A stretch of 64,000 bases of DNA from Sanderia malayensis (GCA_013076295.1 RQOL01000729.1:4278001-4342000); one strand, 5' to 3'. Counted from the stretch's first letter, positions 33,064 to 44,243 are shown. Notes: generated by a model not told the origin, from the sequence alone. Numbers and translations: made by a program.

Positions 33064-34804
33064 TCTAATATTACTATTCTGCGATGTCACGTGATGACGC
33101 ACTTTCCCTGCCAAAAACAATAGATTCGACCCGAAACAATAGGTCGAACGCCCAAAAACAATGGGCCGAAACGGCGAACCGTGTAATCACAAAGGCTTTT
33201 TTGTATGTGGGTATATGACAATGAAATTCACAGTGGATGTTTAGTTTATTAATTTAACCAGGGTAATGGATTTTGTTTTTCGATTTTCTCCCTAATTATT
33301 GAGTTATTCCATTAATTATTCTGCTAATTGTGCTATCACGAAAAAACTACGGTTTACGGTGGCGAAAATTCCAAATTCGCGTCGCGAACTCCAAATTCGA
33401 ACAAAGCGTTCGCTCTTCACGTGACGCGTTTCGCCTTTTGCTGCAATTTGATTGGCTTTTTCGTGGCTTCACGTGAAAAGTCACACATTTTTCGTTATCA
33501 TGCAAATTAGCCCTCGGGTTGAACAGCAGGTACTTTTGGAGAAGACGCGTGTTTTTGTTTTCAACACAAAGGATAACTGGGCGCCTTTCAAAGTGTTTTA
33601 CGACCTGAATTATCTTTGTAAAGCCTTGCTAATTGTTTGAGAGACCTCTGGAAAATTACAGGAGACAATTGAGAACACAGGTGATAGTTTTGTTTTGTTT
33701 TTTGAGTGAGATAGTTTTAGTTTTTGTACGACCGCCATTGTTGCTTCGGCATACTGTGATGCTTAGGCCTAATGTAAACAAAGTCAAAGTTTTAAAAACA
33801 AATTATGATACGCGATTATGAGGCGAGTGGAGCGAGCCAAACTATTGTAAGAGGAGTAGCCAGATGCATGAGCGGGAGCGAATGCAGCGCACGAAGTGCG
33901 CCCTACCAGTCAATGTTTCTTGATAACAGATAGACAGGCGAGCGCAGCGAGCTAACCCATTGTAAGGGCCTGTTCACATGAACCCGGGGCAAAAAGTTGA
34001 CCCGTGGATATGGCTGACTTGGGACAACTTTCGTCATCTGTTCACATGAGTTATCTCAACCCGGGGGAAAGTTGACCCGGGTCAGAAATACGGCCCCGGG
34101 GCAAAGAAAACGTTGCCCCGGGGCAGCCTCAAACGCGAGTTTCTGATCCCCAAAACGATACCGAGGCTAATTTGACATGGCTTTCTCAAAGTAAACAAAT
34201 GCTGTGGGTGATTTCTCAAACAACACGATTGAATTAAACGCGAACTTGCCCCGGTTTCCCGGGATGATTTCCTGCACTCTGTTCACATGATAAAATGTTG
34301 CCATGGTGAGGCGCGTCACCCGGCACTGAGGACCGGGTCACACGGCTATCGTGGTTGACCCGGGGTAATAAAAAGTTCATGTGAACAACAATTTGGCGTT
34401 TGATTTGAACCGCATTATTTCAGACCAAAGGCAGAGGCAACTCGTCAGCCCGGGGCAATGGCTTACCCCGGGTCAATTCATTATCCCGGGTTCATGTGAA
34501 CAGGCCCTAAGTGGGGTTGAAAGGGGCATGAGCGTGAGCGAATGCAGCGCACGAAGTCCGCCAACCACAGGCGAACGCAGCGAGCTAACCCATTGTACGT
34601 GGGTTTGACAGGGGCATGAGCGTTAGCGAATGCAGCGCATGAAGTGCGCCAACCATAGGCGAGCGCAGCGAGCTAACCCACTGTAAGTGGGGTTGAAAGG
34701 GGCATGAGCATCAGCGAATGCAGCGCACGAAGTGCGCCAACCAGATTAAGCCTTTTTTACTTGACGGGCAGGGGCGAACGAGCGAAGCGAGTGATGACCC
34801 CTAG
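33064..34804 (+). mobile_element. Complete non-autonomous Helitron with nested MITE
   Basis: Begins A|TCTAATATTACTATTCTGCG and ends gtgatgaccccTAG|T with ctag at 34801-34804, so both ends and the A-T insertion site are intact. The left arm follows the family (tcacgtgatgacgca, tgctatcacgaaaaaactac, cgtgtttttgttttc); the minisatellite is missing; the right arm has about four 110-120-base units (gggcatgagcgtgagcgaatgcagcgcac...). A MITE interrupts the units at 33966-34507. Non-coding. Confidence 0.8.
33966..34507. mobile_element. 542-bp MITE with TAA target duplication (Harbinger-like)
   Basis: Terminal inverted repeats gggcctgttcacatgaaccc / gggttcatgtgaacaggccc, flanked by TAA at 33963-33965 and 34508-34510. 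The TAA duplication fits PIF/Harbinger elements. Inside are several imperfect repeats of gttgacccggg and ccccggggca. Removing it restores the Helitron right-arm repeat, so it landed after that Helitron. Confidence 0.85.
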
Positions 34805-35340
34805 TTTTTAAGATTTAGTATCATTCGGTATGTGTTGTCTTTTTTCTGTCTGGTAATTACACCTGAGAAGTCTCCCTCAGCTCTAGTTGTAGGGGTGATC
34901 ACACCTTTTTTCAGCAAGGACTGAATTTCCTGTCTCATTATCTGCAGTTCAGAGTCTGACAGTTTAAGTGTGTGAACATAATCCTGTTTAGGCTGTTCCC
35001 AGAAATTAAGAAAGAGGCCTGGGTCAATTATGTCCAAAATGAATTTGTCTGTTGTTATATTTTCCCAAGCTGGTAAGAAATTTTTTATGTTACCAGGTAT
35101 GTAATTTGTGGTATTGCTAGAACTCACTTGAGTATCATTTATTTCTTGTTCGGTTGATTGTTGGTTTTCCTGCGGTTGTTGTATCTGTTGTGTTGGCTCC
35201 AGGGATGGTGCCTTTGGTTTCTGTAGTACCCTTTGAAATGCTGCCCAGCGGTTTTTGGGGAGCGGTGCCAGTTTTTTGGCTGCTCAGCTTTCCCATTATT
35301 GGCCATAGCTTTGTTGCTGGCAGAAATTCAATTGGATGAC
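34805..35340 (-). pseudogene. DIRS-like retrotransposon fragment: gag/pol linker and RT start
   Basis: Minus strand. The open part (35127-34805) reads FLPAWENITTDKFILDIIDPG, a Q-rich ELQIMRQEIQSLLKKGVITP segment and RQKKDNTYRMILNLKN, the fingers of a DIRS-type reverse transcriptase (W..iT.D..iL, GVI, KKDGSYRMILNLK). Upstream, in a shifted frame, is a Gln/Pro/Thr-rich linker from about 35340. The palm with its YxDD is missing: the sequence ends at the Helitron border, 34805. Confidence 0.6.
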
Positions 35341-36048
35341 TGTTGCCCTTTATGTCGCATAATATTTTTTCCAAGTAATATGGCAACTCTTGTGATCATT
35401 GCTAATTTCATGGGCACCTACTTTATCGTGAAGCTTTCACGATTTGGTAATGCCTTAAGGCTTTGCCAAACTTGATTTTGATGAGCTTGGTAGCTTGAAA
35501 ATAGACGACATGGCATACACTGAAGTCCAGTTGCCTGGACATTCCAGATCAACCACTCTCTCTCAATAATTTCTCCATTCAATTGTTTTTTGTTGAAAAT
35601 AGAGGTTGGGGAAACCTTACCATCAACATCTTTTGGAAAGTCACATCTATTTGAATCGTTAGGATAATACCTCAGTAAAGCATTAACTTCCTCCTCTGAC
35701 AACTGATTTTTCATTAAAAGCAGCATATTGTCATGACCCCTTTTGATTCCCACTCAACATTCAGGTTTCTCTCTGATTTATTACTTGAAACTAGATCTTC
35801 GCTTTCTTCTACTATAGCATGTATGCCTTCCATTCTAGAGTAGGCTTCGTTGGGTTGATGAATGAGCGGAGTTGCCTCGACCTGGACGGATTCTTCAATA
35901 CCCTGTTGGTTACTGGTGACGTTGAATTTGCCTGATTCTTTTTTTTTTCGCAGATTCTTTTTCTAATTCCCGAGTTTGACTGTCTTCCTTGTCGCTCTGA
36001 ATTTGCTTTTCTGGACTTGTTACTTGGATTTTTTCTTTTGAAGGCCAT
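35341..36048 (-). pseudogene. hAT-family transposase N-terminus (TTF/ZMYM-like) relic
   Basis: Minus strand start MAFKRKNPSNKSRKANSE at 36048 with a basic, nuclear-localisation-like region. After a frame change near 35755 come LLRYYPNDSNRCDFPKD, EREWLIWNVQATGLQCMPCRLFSS and, in another frame, HEISNDHKSCHITWKKYY. The REWL...C..C.LF and H-E-x-S-x-x-H-K pattern is the TTF-type zinc finger before the hAT/RNase-H core. The core is not present; DIRS-like sequence replaces it at about 35340. Confidence 0.6.
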
Positions 36049-37737
36049 CCTACATCAAATAATGTTCTTTTGCCCCTTTTGTCCTTAAACTCTCTCTTTT
36101 CGCTCTGCACAACCACACTTGTATACCTGTTTTCCACTCATTTTCTTATAACTCTCTTTTTAAACCATTGTAAAAACTATAACATTTCGGTTATAAAACT
36201 CTAAAAGCTAAAACAGTTTAATTAGTTCCTCGCTGTGCAACGCAACAGTTTATGTTACGGTAGCCGCATTTTGTGAAATCTCGGATGTGGGATATTTTCT
36301 ATTGACATTACATTGACAGGTAGAATTCCTTCTGCCAGTTGTCAAACTTTGCAATAATTTGAAGAGTGAAAATATATTTACAAACAAATAGTCAATTACA
36401 GCAGTGCGTCCGTTTTGCTCGACTTTAGGGAATGAAAGTTTTCCATTTATTAAGATTTTTAAAATATAAAGTAGTGCATGTTCTATGGCTTAGAAATTTT
36501 CATTTTTATGCATTCTGGTGAAGCATATCAGTTATGTATAATTTGAATTAAAATAACAAACAGGAGTAATAACCGAAAGAGCAATTTAGCATCCAAAATA
36601 GCCATCAGAGAGCAGTTTCAGCAACCCTCATCATCAAAAATTTCCGGAGGAGCAGTCCCCCCTATCCCATAGAAGAGTCTGCGCCCCGGCGTACCTTTGA
36701 CTCGCTATTTTTCTTTTGTCCTTACCCGAGGCCCATAAATTCTCTCCACAGCCCTGGGGTTGACATGTCTGCAACTGCAAATTCTCACTTTGTGAATTTG
36801 TTCTACTACATGGAGTCAATAGATATATTGCATCCTTACAATAAAATTCATTTAAATGCTCTTCATTTTGTGTACTTGGCAAGGACAAATCATTCTTTGA
36901 GTGAGCCTATTTCAGAGGCAATGGAATCACCATCCTATGAGAAAAGCACAAAATAAATCACCAATGCAGATGTAGACAGACAGGTTCTATACAATGGGCA
37001 GTTCATCCAATCAACCTGGAGAATGTTTGCAGCGAACCTCACTTGAAAATACCTACGACATTATTATGAGGGCCCTATCCTTGAACTGGAAAGAAACAAT
37101 CATGTTGTTGTGCCAAGATCAGATGTGGAGCTAACAGAAGCTCAGCATCAAGTGTTGACAGACACGATTGATTGCACCATGGAAGATGGTAAAAATGGGC
37201 TAACTGTGTATATGAGCACAGTTTGGTATTTAGAAAACTTAGCACAGCATTTCTAAATTTTTTATCTTTGTCTGGATCTGGTACACACAGCTAGAAACAT
37301 CTGAAAATCAACAACATATTGTTATATTGAATAACATTGAGTAACATATTGAATAAAAAATCAAACCATAACATAAACAAAACAAGTTGAGTGAAAACAT
37401 TCAAATGACTGCTTCCAACCATACAGTATATTTATAGTAACTGTATCTGAATTGCTATTGCAGACTTCTGAAATGTTTTTCCAATTCAATAACATCAATA
37501 AACAAAGCAAAGTATGTTTCAAAAGTTGTGTTATTTGGCATACTTTTTCCTTGTGCTCTTCTCAATTACGTCCAATCACAGTAACTAAGGTATCAATTGA
37601 AAGATTAGGTCAGCAATTACTGAAAGTAAATTATGGAGCATCCTTTCATATATGATAAAAGCCTTACCTACTAATGAAGCAATTATGAAAACTATTATTT
37701 CATTCACAAACACTACACGAACCAGTAAGTTTCCTTG
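36049..37737. other. Intergenic with one unassigned coding relic
   Basis: Mostly featureless. At about 36990-37180 (plus strand) a frame reads VLYNGQFIQSTWRMFAAN, one stop, then KYLRHYYEGPILELERNNHVVVPRSDVELTEAQ, ending near a GTAAAAAT donor. It looks protein-coding in composition and resembles, from memory, uncharacterised transposon-associated proteins of corals, but I cannot name the family. The 36634-36956 and 37452-37655 frames have no support. Confidence 0.35.
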
Positions 37738-37993
37738 CTAAATCTGGATTACTCCAAATGCATGAAACTGTTTTAGGGCAGAATAAAACAACTCCTGCAT
37801 CTCTTCCATGTTGCTGGCATGACAAGGAATTGTCAATGAGCATGTGGTGCTGGTTGGCAGACATCTACACTTTGGTAGACAATCATGTTTGAGTTCTACA
37901 GAAATTTCATTTGGAAGGCGAAGTAGGGGTATAGTGGCCGATCCAGTTATGAATTTGCATAAGCCCTCCAGGTTTATGCCAATGGTGTCACCT
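37738..37993 (-). pseudogene. HECT-like C-terminal exon
   Basis: Minus strand, after a ttctttttatag acceptor; about 84 codons to a stop. It reads LEGLCKFITGSATIPLLRLPNEISVELKHD, LPTSTTCSLTIPC and a final QELFYSALKQFHAFGVI. This is the layout at the end of HECT E3 ligase-like domains (f.TGs..iP, LPxSxTCxxxLxIP, ending in FG). The catalytic Cys would be the TC of STTC. Such degenerate HECT ends occur in transposon-carried G2E3-like proteins. Only this last exon is visible. Confidence 0.5.
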
Positions 37994-38562
37994 ATAAAAG
38001 AATATTTTGACAAAATTATAAATTTGGATAAAATATAAAAGAATATTTGGACTCATGTGACAAATTTTGGACCAAGCAGCATAGTTCAAAATAATATCTA
38101 GAAAATTATACTGCACCTGTGATACCCATCTGGTCCACTAGATCTGAGAAAAATTTGAAGATATCAACTTCTTTTGCATAGCGGTTGGACAATCGGATTG
38201 CTTTCAGAAGCAATTACTTGTTGTAAATGCACAAGGCATTGTCTCTGGTGCGTCTTTTATTGCTTGCGAAACATTAACTACACTAATCCTGGAATTCAAA
38301 TTTATAATAATCTTTCATCAATTCTTGATTATCATTTATTGACCTTGCTGTTGCTTAGTGATGAGGCTCCTATATTAATTCTGCGGCAAGTTGAAATACA
38401 TGTAAAGATTTAAGAAATTAAATCTTGCTCAGTCCTTGGTTCAAAGACCATTTGAATAACCAGCACAATGGAAAGACTCACTCCAACAATTTTTCTTTGG
38501 AACTAATTTTTTCTTTCACAGGATTTCCATGGTATCCAATTGCTTGCAGTATATCAATGCTA
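37994..38562. other. No gene recognised
   Basis: AT-rich; short frames at 38174-38413 and 38425-38622 have no recognisable domain or exon signals. It may be intronic to the HECT-like relic on the minus strand. Confidence 0.4.
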
Positions 38563-40508
38563 TCTAATATATATATTCTGCGGAGGTCACGTGATGACGC
38601 ACTTTCTTGCCAAAAACAATAGATTCGACCCGAAACAATAGGTCGAACGCCTCAAAACAATGGCCCGAAAGGCAAACCGTGTGATCAAAAAGGCCTTTTT
38701 GTTTGTACATTATTTGTGCTAATTTTCAAATGGAAAGTGCCAATTATTAATTAGACCAAGGTTATCTATCTTTGGTTTCGCTTTTCTAAAGTTCTTTCGA
38801 TTTATTTCATTAATTAATTCTGCTAATTGTGCTATCACGAAAAAACTACGGTTTACGCTGGCGAAACTTACAAATTCGCGTCCCAAACTCCATATTCGAA
38901 GAGAGTATTCGCCCTTCATGTGACCCGTTTCGCCTTTTTCTGCAATTTGATTGGCTCTTTTCACGCGACCCACGTCTTTGGCTTGCAACACGTACTTTTG
39001 GGGAAGACACGTGTTTTTGTTTTGCACACAAAGTGTTTTACCACCTGAATTATCTTTGCAAAACCTGCTATTTGTCTCAAAGACCCTGTAGAGTTGTAGG
39101 AAACAATAGAAAACACAGGTGATAGCTTTGTTTTGTATTTGAAGTTGAAATAATTGTTACTTTTGTAGTAGGCGTTGCTTCGGCCTGCTTGCAACGCTTA
39201 GGCCCAATGAAAACCAAGTCAAAGTTATGAATTTTTCAGGGACTATTTGCACGATTTTACTGATTTAAACTTTCGACAAGTATTTGTATGTTTGTATAGT
39301 AGGTATAGTATGTTTGTATAGTAGATAGCATGTTTTTATAGTAGGTATACGTATAGTATGTTTGTATAATAGGTATAGTAGGTACAGTATGTTTTTATAG
39401 TAGGTATATAGTAAGTTTATTCGTATGTATGCATGTATGTATGTATGTATGTATGTATGTATGTAGGTATGTATGTATGTATGTAGCTATGTATGTATGT
39501 AGGTATGTATGTATGGGCATGAGCGTAAAGGAATGCAGTGCACGAAGCGTGCCCTATCAGTCAAAGTTTCTTGATAATAGATAGACAGGCGAGCGCAGCG
39601 AGCTAACCCATTGTGCGTGGGGTTGAAAGAGGCATGAGCGTAAGCGAATGCAGCGCACAAAGTGCGGCCTGTCACTCAAAGTTTCTTGATAATAGATAGA
39701 CAGGCGAGTGCAGCGAGCTAACCCATTGTGCGTGGGGCTGAAAGGGGCATGAGCGTAAGCGAATGCAGAGCACGAAGTGCCCCCTATCAGTCAAAGTTTC
39801 TTGATAATAGATAGACAGGCGAGCGCAGCGAGCTAACCCATTGTGCGTGGGGTTGAAAGAGGCATGAGCGTAAGCAAATGCAGCGCACAAAGTGCGGCCT
39901 GTCACTCAAAGTTTCTTGATAATAGATAGACAGGCGAGTGCAGCAAGCTAACCCATTGTGCGTGGGATCGACAGAGGCATGAGCGTAAGTGAATGCAGCA
40001 CACAAAGTGAGCCCGATCAGTCAAAGTTTCTTGATAATAGATAGAAGACATGCGAGCGCAGTGAGCTAACCCATTGTGCTTGGGGTTGAAAGAGGCATGA
40101 GCATAAGCGAATGCAGCCCACGAAGTGCGCCCGATCAGTCAAAGTTTCTTGATAATAGATAGACAGGCGAGTGCAGTGAGCTAACCCATTGTGCGTGGGA
40201 TCGACAGAGGCATGAGCGTAAGTGAATGCAGCACACCAAGTGTGCCCTATCAGTCAAAGTTTCTTGATATCAGATAGAAGACATGCGAGCGCAGCGAGCT
40301 AACCCATTGTGCTTGGGGTTGAAAGACGCATGAGCATAAGCGAATGCAGCGCACGAAGTGCGCCCCATCAGTCAAAGTTTCTTGATAATAGATAGACAGG
40401 CGAGCGCAGCGAGCTAACCCATTGTGCGTGGGGTTGAAAGAGGCATGAGCGTAAGCGATTGCCCTATCAGCCAATGTTTTTTGATAATATAGAACATATA
40501 TATTAGAT
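38563..40508 (+). mobile_element. Non-autonomous Helitron with amplified right-arm repeat
   Basis: Starts A|TCTAATATATATATTCTGCGG at 38563, with tcacgtgatgacgca just inside. Left arm to about 39270, a tatagtaggta/(gtat)n array to 39513, then nine 117-base units. It ends not in ctag but in agaacatatatattaga (about 40492-40508), an inverted copy of its own first 17 bases with one mismatch. Frames listed on either strand inside it are translations of repeats. Confidence 0.7.
39513..40480. repeat. Nine-unit 117-bp tandem repeat
   Basis: Units start near 39513, 39630, 39747, 39861, 39976, 40095, 40207, 40328 and 40441, each ggcatgagcgtaagcgaatg...cgcagcgagctaacccattg. Each unit contains internal dyads such as gcgcac/gtgcgc around the aagtg core. 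Single units of the same sequence make up the right arms elsewhere. Repeated YYQETLTDR-type translations on the minus strand are artefacts. Confidence 0.9.
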
Positions 40509-41384
40509 ATAGTATGATAAAAGATAGTATTGAATGATTATATATATAGTATGAAACAGCATAGTATTGCATGGTCATGTATAGTATTTTTGGTATGTAG
40601 CATTGTATTTATAGTTTCATTTTTAGTGTTGCATTTAATAGCAGGTTCAAGCAGTTTTTAAGTCTCTGTAGGCAATCATATGTGCTCCAATTTGTTAATT
40701 TAATTTCATACTTTGTAGTACCCTTCGTTGACAAATAGACAGAGAATGAAGAAAATGCACAATTGATGATAGAATATCAAGAACACACAACAAAGGTTAA
40801 AAGGAAATGACTTGAATTTATAACTTATAGTTGTTACAAAAACTGTATATCTTACAACATAAATGTACTATTTACCTGAATATAATTTACCAGTGAAGCG
40901 TGCAACATTACATATGCTTCTCTTGAAAAGTCTTCATTTCCTGTAGTCATTTCTCATAACTAAATTTTCACTATCAGGCCACTACCACAGGGTGTTTCTA
41001 CCCACATACTAACAATATTTACGTATTCTGTGACATTTCCAGGAGGGCTCGACTTCAGTTATCTAGATTTTAGTCTACGAGACCATCTTCACTCTGTTTC
41101 TATGGTATTCATATTCAAAATTATCTTCATAAAGCAACGAGCCAAAAATATTTTCCGTTCATTAGTTATTGTCAAAAGCAGAGCCAAAGTGAACAGGTAA
41201 ATTGTTTTCACCTCATTACTGATGTTTTATACCTTTTAATATTAATAAAGACAATTACAAATAATACCCGAATTTTTTATTTCATGCAAAACTATTTCCA
41301 TATATTTAATCACTCCTGATTTCTTTTCCAGTCTTCGTTTAGTTTTGCGATTGTTTTCCTTGAACATTCCTACTGAAGAAAAAA
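40509..41384. other. No gene recognised
   Basis: AT-rich intergenic sequence with tatatatagtatg remnants near 40540 and an exon-like, non-repetitive stretch at about 41060-41200 ending at gtgaacag|GTAAAT. No protein family could be recognised. Confidence 0.4.
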
Positions 41385-41725
41385 GATTTCGGTATGTACT
41401 TTCTGTTCAATGTTACTTGGATAATAAGATTCTCCTTTACTATTATGATCAGCAACCATATGTATAACTTATTACTTACCATTTCAATCACAATTAGAAT
41501 CTTATTCTTTTTCCAGCATTTACAGTTTGGCAGTTGCCTTGCTGGTTGTTTTTTATTTCGTTTAAAACATTTTCGGTATGTAATTTCAGTTCAATGTTAC
41601 TTGGATAATGAGATTCTCCTTTAATATTATGATCACGAACCATATGTATAACTTATTACTTACCATTTCAATCACAATTAGAGTCTTATTCTTTTTCAGT
41701 ATTTGCAGTTCGGCAGTTGTCCTTT
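41385..41725 (+). repeat. Tandem duplication of an exon-intron unit
   Basis: Two copies of about 180 bases: 41391-41540 and 41573-41722. Each begins ttcggtatgta, a donor-like site, then ttcaatgttacttggataat, and ends with an acceptor (tttttccag or tttttcag) followed by cattt/tatttgcagtt(t/c)ggcag. The unit therefore duplicates an intron with the flanking exon edges, just upstream of the second copy of the small gene. Confidence 0.7.
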
Positions 41726-41888
41726 GATTTTGTATCATATTATGTTATTTTGTATCAGTACCACTTCATGCAAAATTGTTCTGTTTTTCACACACCAATT
41801 ATCCTCATTAAAGAAAAATAACTATAATTTGTTTGCTTTAAGGTTAACTAATATGGTTTCATGGTACGGAAGTGTGACAAAAAGCTGA

Positions 41889-42166
41889 CCCACAAAAACA
41901 AATGGTCATCTGGGTTGGTGATGAAGCAAAAGTAATTATAGCAAATATATATTAGATTCATCGTTTGATCAGTTTTCTGCACAATTCACAATAATTATTT
42001 CATATTTCATGGTTATTGTTTTCGTGGAAAATTCTGTCATTGTTTGCTTTTGTATCCTAGGAAATAATGTACAAAGACATATTTCATCTGAAGAGGGAAT
42101 GTGCTGCACAAAAAAATTCTCCCTCCATGACAAGGAAGGGAGAAGACTCCAAACAAAAGATATAGT
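41889..42166 (+). pseudogene. Unrecognised small spliced gene, copy 2
   Basis: Exon end 41889-41931 reads PQKQMVIWVGDEAK before GTAATTAT. Exon 2 (42061-42166, after ttgtatcctag, before GTAAGT) reads EIMYKDIFHLKRECAAQ and TRKGEDSKQK. It parallels the 20353-20629 gene residue by residue with the same exon borders and donor phase. The penultimate codon is TAG where copy 1 has TTG, so this copy probably encodes a truncated product. No ATG is obvious upstream in frame. Confidence 0.5.
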
Positions 42167-42876
42167 GTAAGTATACCTTCTGTAATTGATCCAAATGTTC
42201 CAAATTATATGTTCCAATATTTTTAATATTTCAATCATACTTTTGATAATTCAGAATGCTTCATAAATTATAAATGTTCGCATGATTTCGTTGCAAAACC
42301 TTCACTTAATAACTTACCGAATGCATGGTAATCACTTTCATGAATGTGATGTTGCAGTGGTACCAATTATAGTGGTAATGGTGGTCATTTAATCCCAGTA
42401 TGATTCTTTTTTAAGCGATTTTGCAATCTTAACTTAGAAAATGAGACTGGACTTAACACATTTTCAACAGTGAGTCAAAATACTTTATACATACTCTGGA
42501 GATGGAAATGATTTAACAATAGACCAGGCGGAGAATAGGGGAATGGTCACTCGAGGGCGAAATTTATGAGACCAAGTGCATTTGGTCAATTCGAGGGTGC
42601 TGATTTCGAAAATTGATGCTATACATGGATTTTGGGGGCCATCAGTCTCATTTTCGTGTTTAAAGTCTCGTTTTCATGTACATGAACCAAACCAACGAAA
42701 AATAGTTTTAAGCGGAGATAACAAACATCTAAAAGTAGATTAAGAATCTTTGATGGACGTAAATGTTGAAAATTGAATTTAGAACTCTTAAGGTAGGCAA
42801 CAGCCTTGTTTTCACAATGACGAAAATGAGTAATCGTACAATTTCTACCTTTCGAGGGGCATCACATCATAGCGTT
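42167..42876. other. No gene recognised
   Basis: Contains a 27-base copy (42523-42549) of the Helitron-like terminus seen at 19270, then sequence with repeated tcgagggt/gagggc and tctcgttttc motifs. Nothing coding is supported. Confidence 0.4.
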
Positions 42877-43197
42877 TCACAGTTCTTCAAAGTCGTCTTC
42901 ACTGTCACTGCACTCGACACTCTCAGCTTCCAGCTCTTCGTTGACTTCAACTTTGTTCAGCAAAAGCTCCGAGATATCTTCTGGGTAGCAGGTATCACTC
43001 CAACAAACCGATCCTGCTTCATTCCAACCATGATCTACTGGAGCGTCCAACTGAAGCATCAAACCATTAGCTTGCCTGAAAATCATAGCGACATAGTTTG
43101 CACGCAGAATATGAAGCCTGAGGTTTTCTTTACATGGTGGCAGGAGACTGAGATCTATGATCTTGAATAGAAGCAGCCACACCAAGATCTTCATCAC
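42877..43197 (-). pseudogene. C-terminal tail of an unidentified transposon-associated protein
   Basis: Minus-strand frame with NLRLHILRANYVAMIFRQA, DAPVDHGWNEAGSVCW and an acidic C-terminus (SDSEDDFEEL stop). The H-x-x-R-A-x-Y-x-x-x-I and P-x-x-HGW pattern matches, from memory, the tail of uncharacterised proteins repeated through cnidarian genomes; no domain name can be given. The sequence upstream (43200-43420) does not continue the frame. Confidence 0.4.
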
Positions 43198-43551
43198 AAC
43201 TATCTAGACCGAAGTGTTCTTGCTGGAGATGAACCCTCAGTTGAATCCGATGTTTCTTTCTTTTGTATGCTGATAAAAAAGGTTGTTCAGTACACAAACG
43301 TTGATGACCAGACTAAAAAATTTCTTCTTGGCATTGCGTAGCAAGGAACTGAAAGCGCAAATAGGCCAAATTCAAAGGAATTATCAGAAATGTTGTTAGT
43401 TGTTAAATTTTAAATTCCTTTAGCATTTTGAAAAAATTAGTGTTGCATTCTTTTTAGTGTATATCAAATCAAATCAATCAAAACGTTTTTCAGCAAATTG
43501 ATCAATTACAGAATACGTCATTAATATAGTTGTTAAAATTCATTTATTAAA

Positions 43552-43739
43552 CAGTCAAATCTGCAGAGTTCGAATCGAACTCGTGTAATTCGGACGTTGT
43601 ATAATTCGAACGAAATTCTTTGTCCCGAAAGATCCCTGATGAACTGACTCTTAGAAGACAAACCTCTATAATTCGAAATTTTTGTAATTCAAACATTTTC
43701 ACGCTGCCCCAGGGTGTTCGAATTAGACAGAATTGACTG
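43552..43739. mobile_element. Short MITE with cagtcaa termini (pogo/Tigger-like)
   Basis: Imperfect inverted ends cagtcaaatctg / cagaattgactg enclose about 188 bases rich in taattcgaa motifs, including gttcgaat / attcgaac inverted pairs. The style recalls Tigger/pogo MITEs, but no clean TA duplication is visible. Confidence 0.5.
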
Positions 43740-43958
43740 TAATATTACCTACCCTTAAGGCTTGCAGATAAGCATTCTTTATGGTGGGACAAAATCCTCT
43801 ACATAAAAGCCTTCTTACCATAATTGGAAAAAGCAATATTTGTGCACGTAGAAATTCAAAACCAAAAGGGTTTCGGTAATTATTTGCTAGCCTTTAGGGT
43901 AAAACATTTAAAGTCTAACCATTATATATCTAACTTTATTTCAACAAAATTTAACTGC

Positions 43959-44237
43959 TATTACCGTAAATTCTCCAATAAGCCCACGGGGCTTACTTGC
44001 ATAAATAAAATTTCAACTGGATCATTCTCCAATGATAAGCGAAATGAAAGTTACACGATGCAGCCAATCAATAAAGTTGTTGGTTTAAACTTGCTGTTAT
44101 TTGCAATACGTTCACTAAACAACTTCAATGTCTGGAAACCTGGGCTCAGTATCCTTGCAAATGATTATGAGCATGGCGGCTTTCAAGGGGAGGGCTTATT
44201 CGTGCGAGAGGGCTTATTTGAGGATTTGCAGTAAATA
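43959..44237. mobile_element. MITE with 26-bp imperfect inverted repeats
   Basis: Left taccgtaaattctccaataa and right inverse of ttatttgaggatttgcagta pair over about 26 bases, both ending in (aa)taagccc. It is about 279 bases long and non-coding; family not determined. It lies directly 3' of the minus-strand chromodomain exon. Confidence 0.6.
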
Positions 44238-44243
44238 CATAAA

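Noticed and set aside
39487..40474. Minus-strand frames of the type LCAAFAYAHASFNPTHNGLARCARLSIYYQ in short repeats
   Set aside because: Translations of the 117-bp Helitron repeat; the same sequence is non-coding in other copies.
42763..43170. Plus-strand 135-residue frame
   Set aside because: It is antisense to the minus-strand frame with the RANYVAMIF and HGW motifs, which has recognisable protein character.
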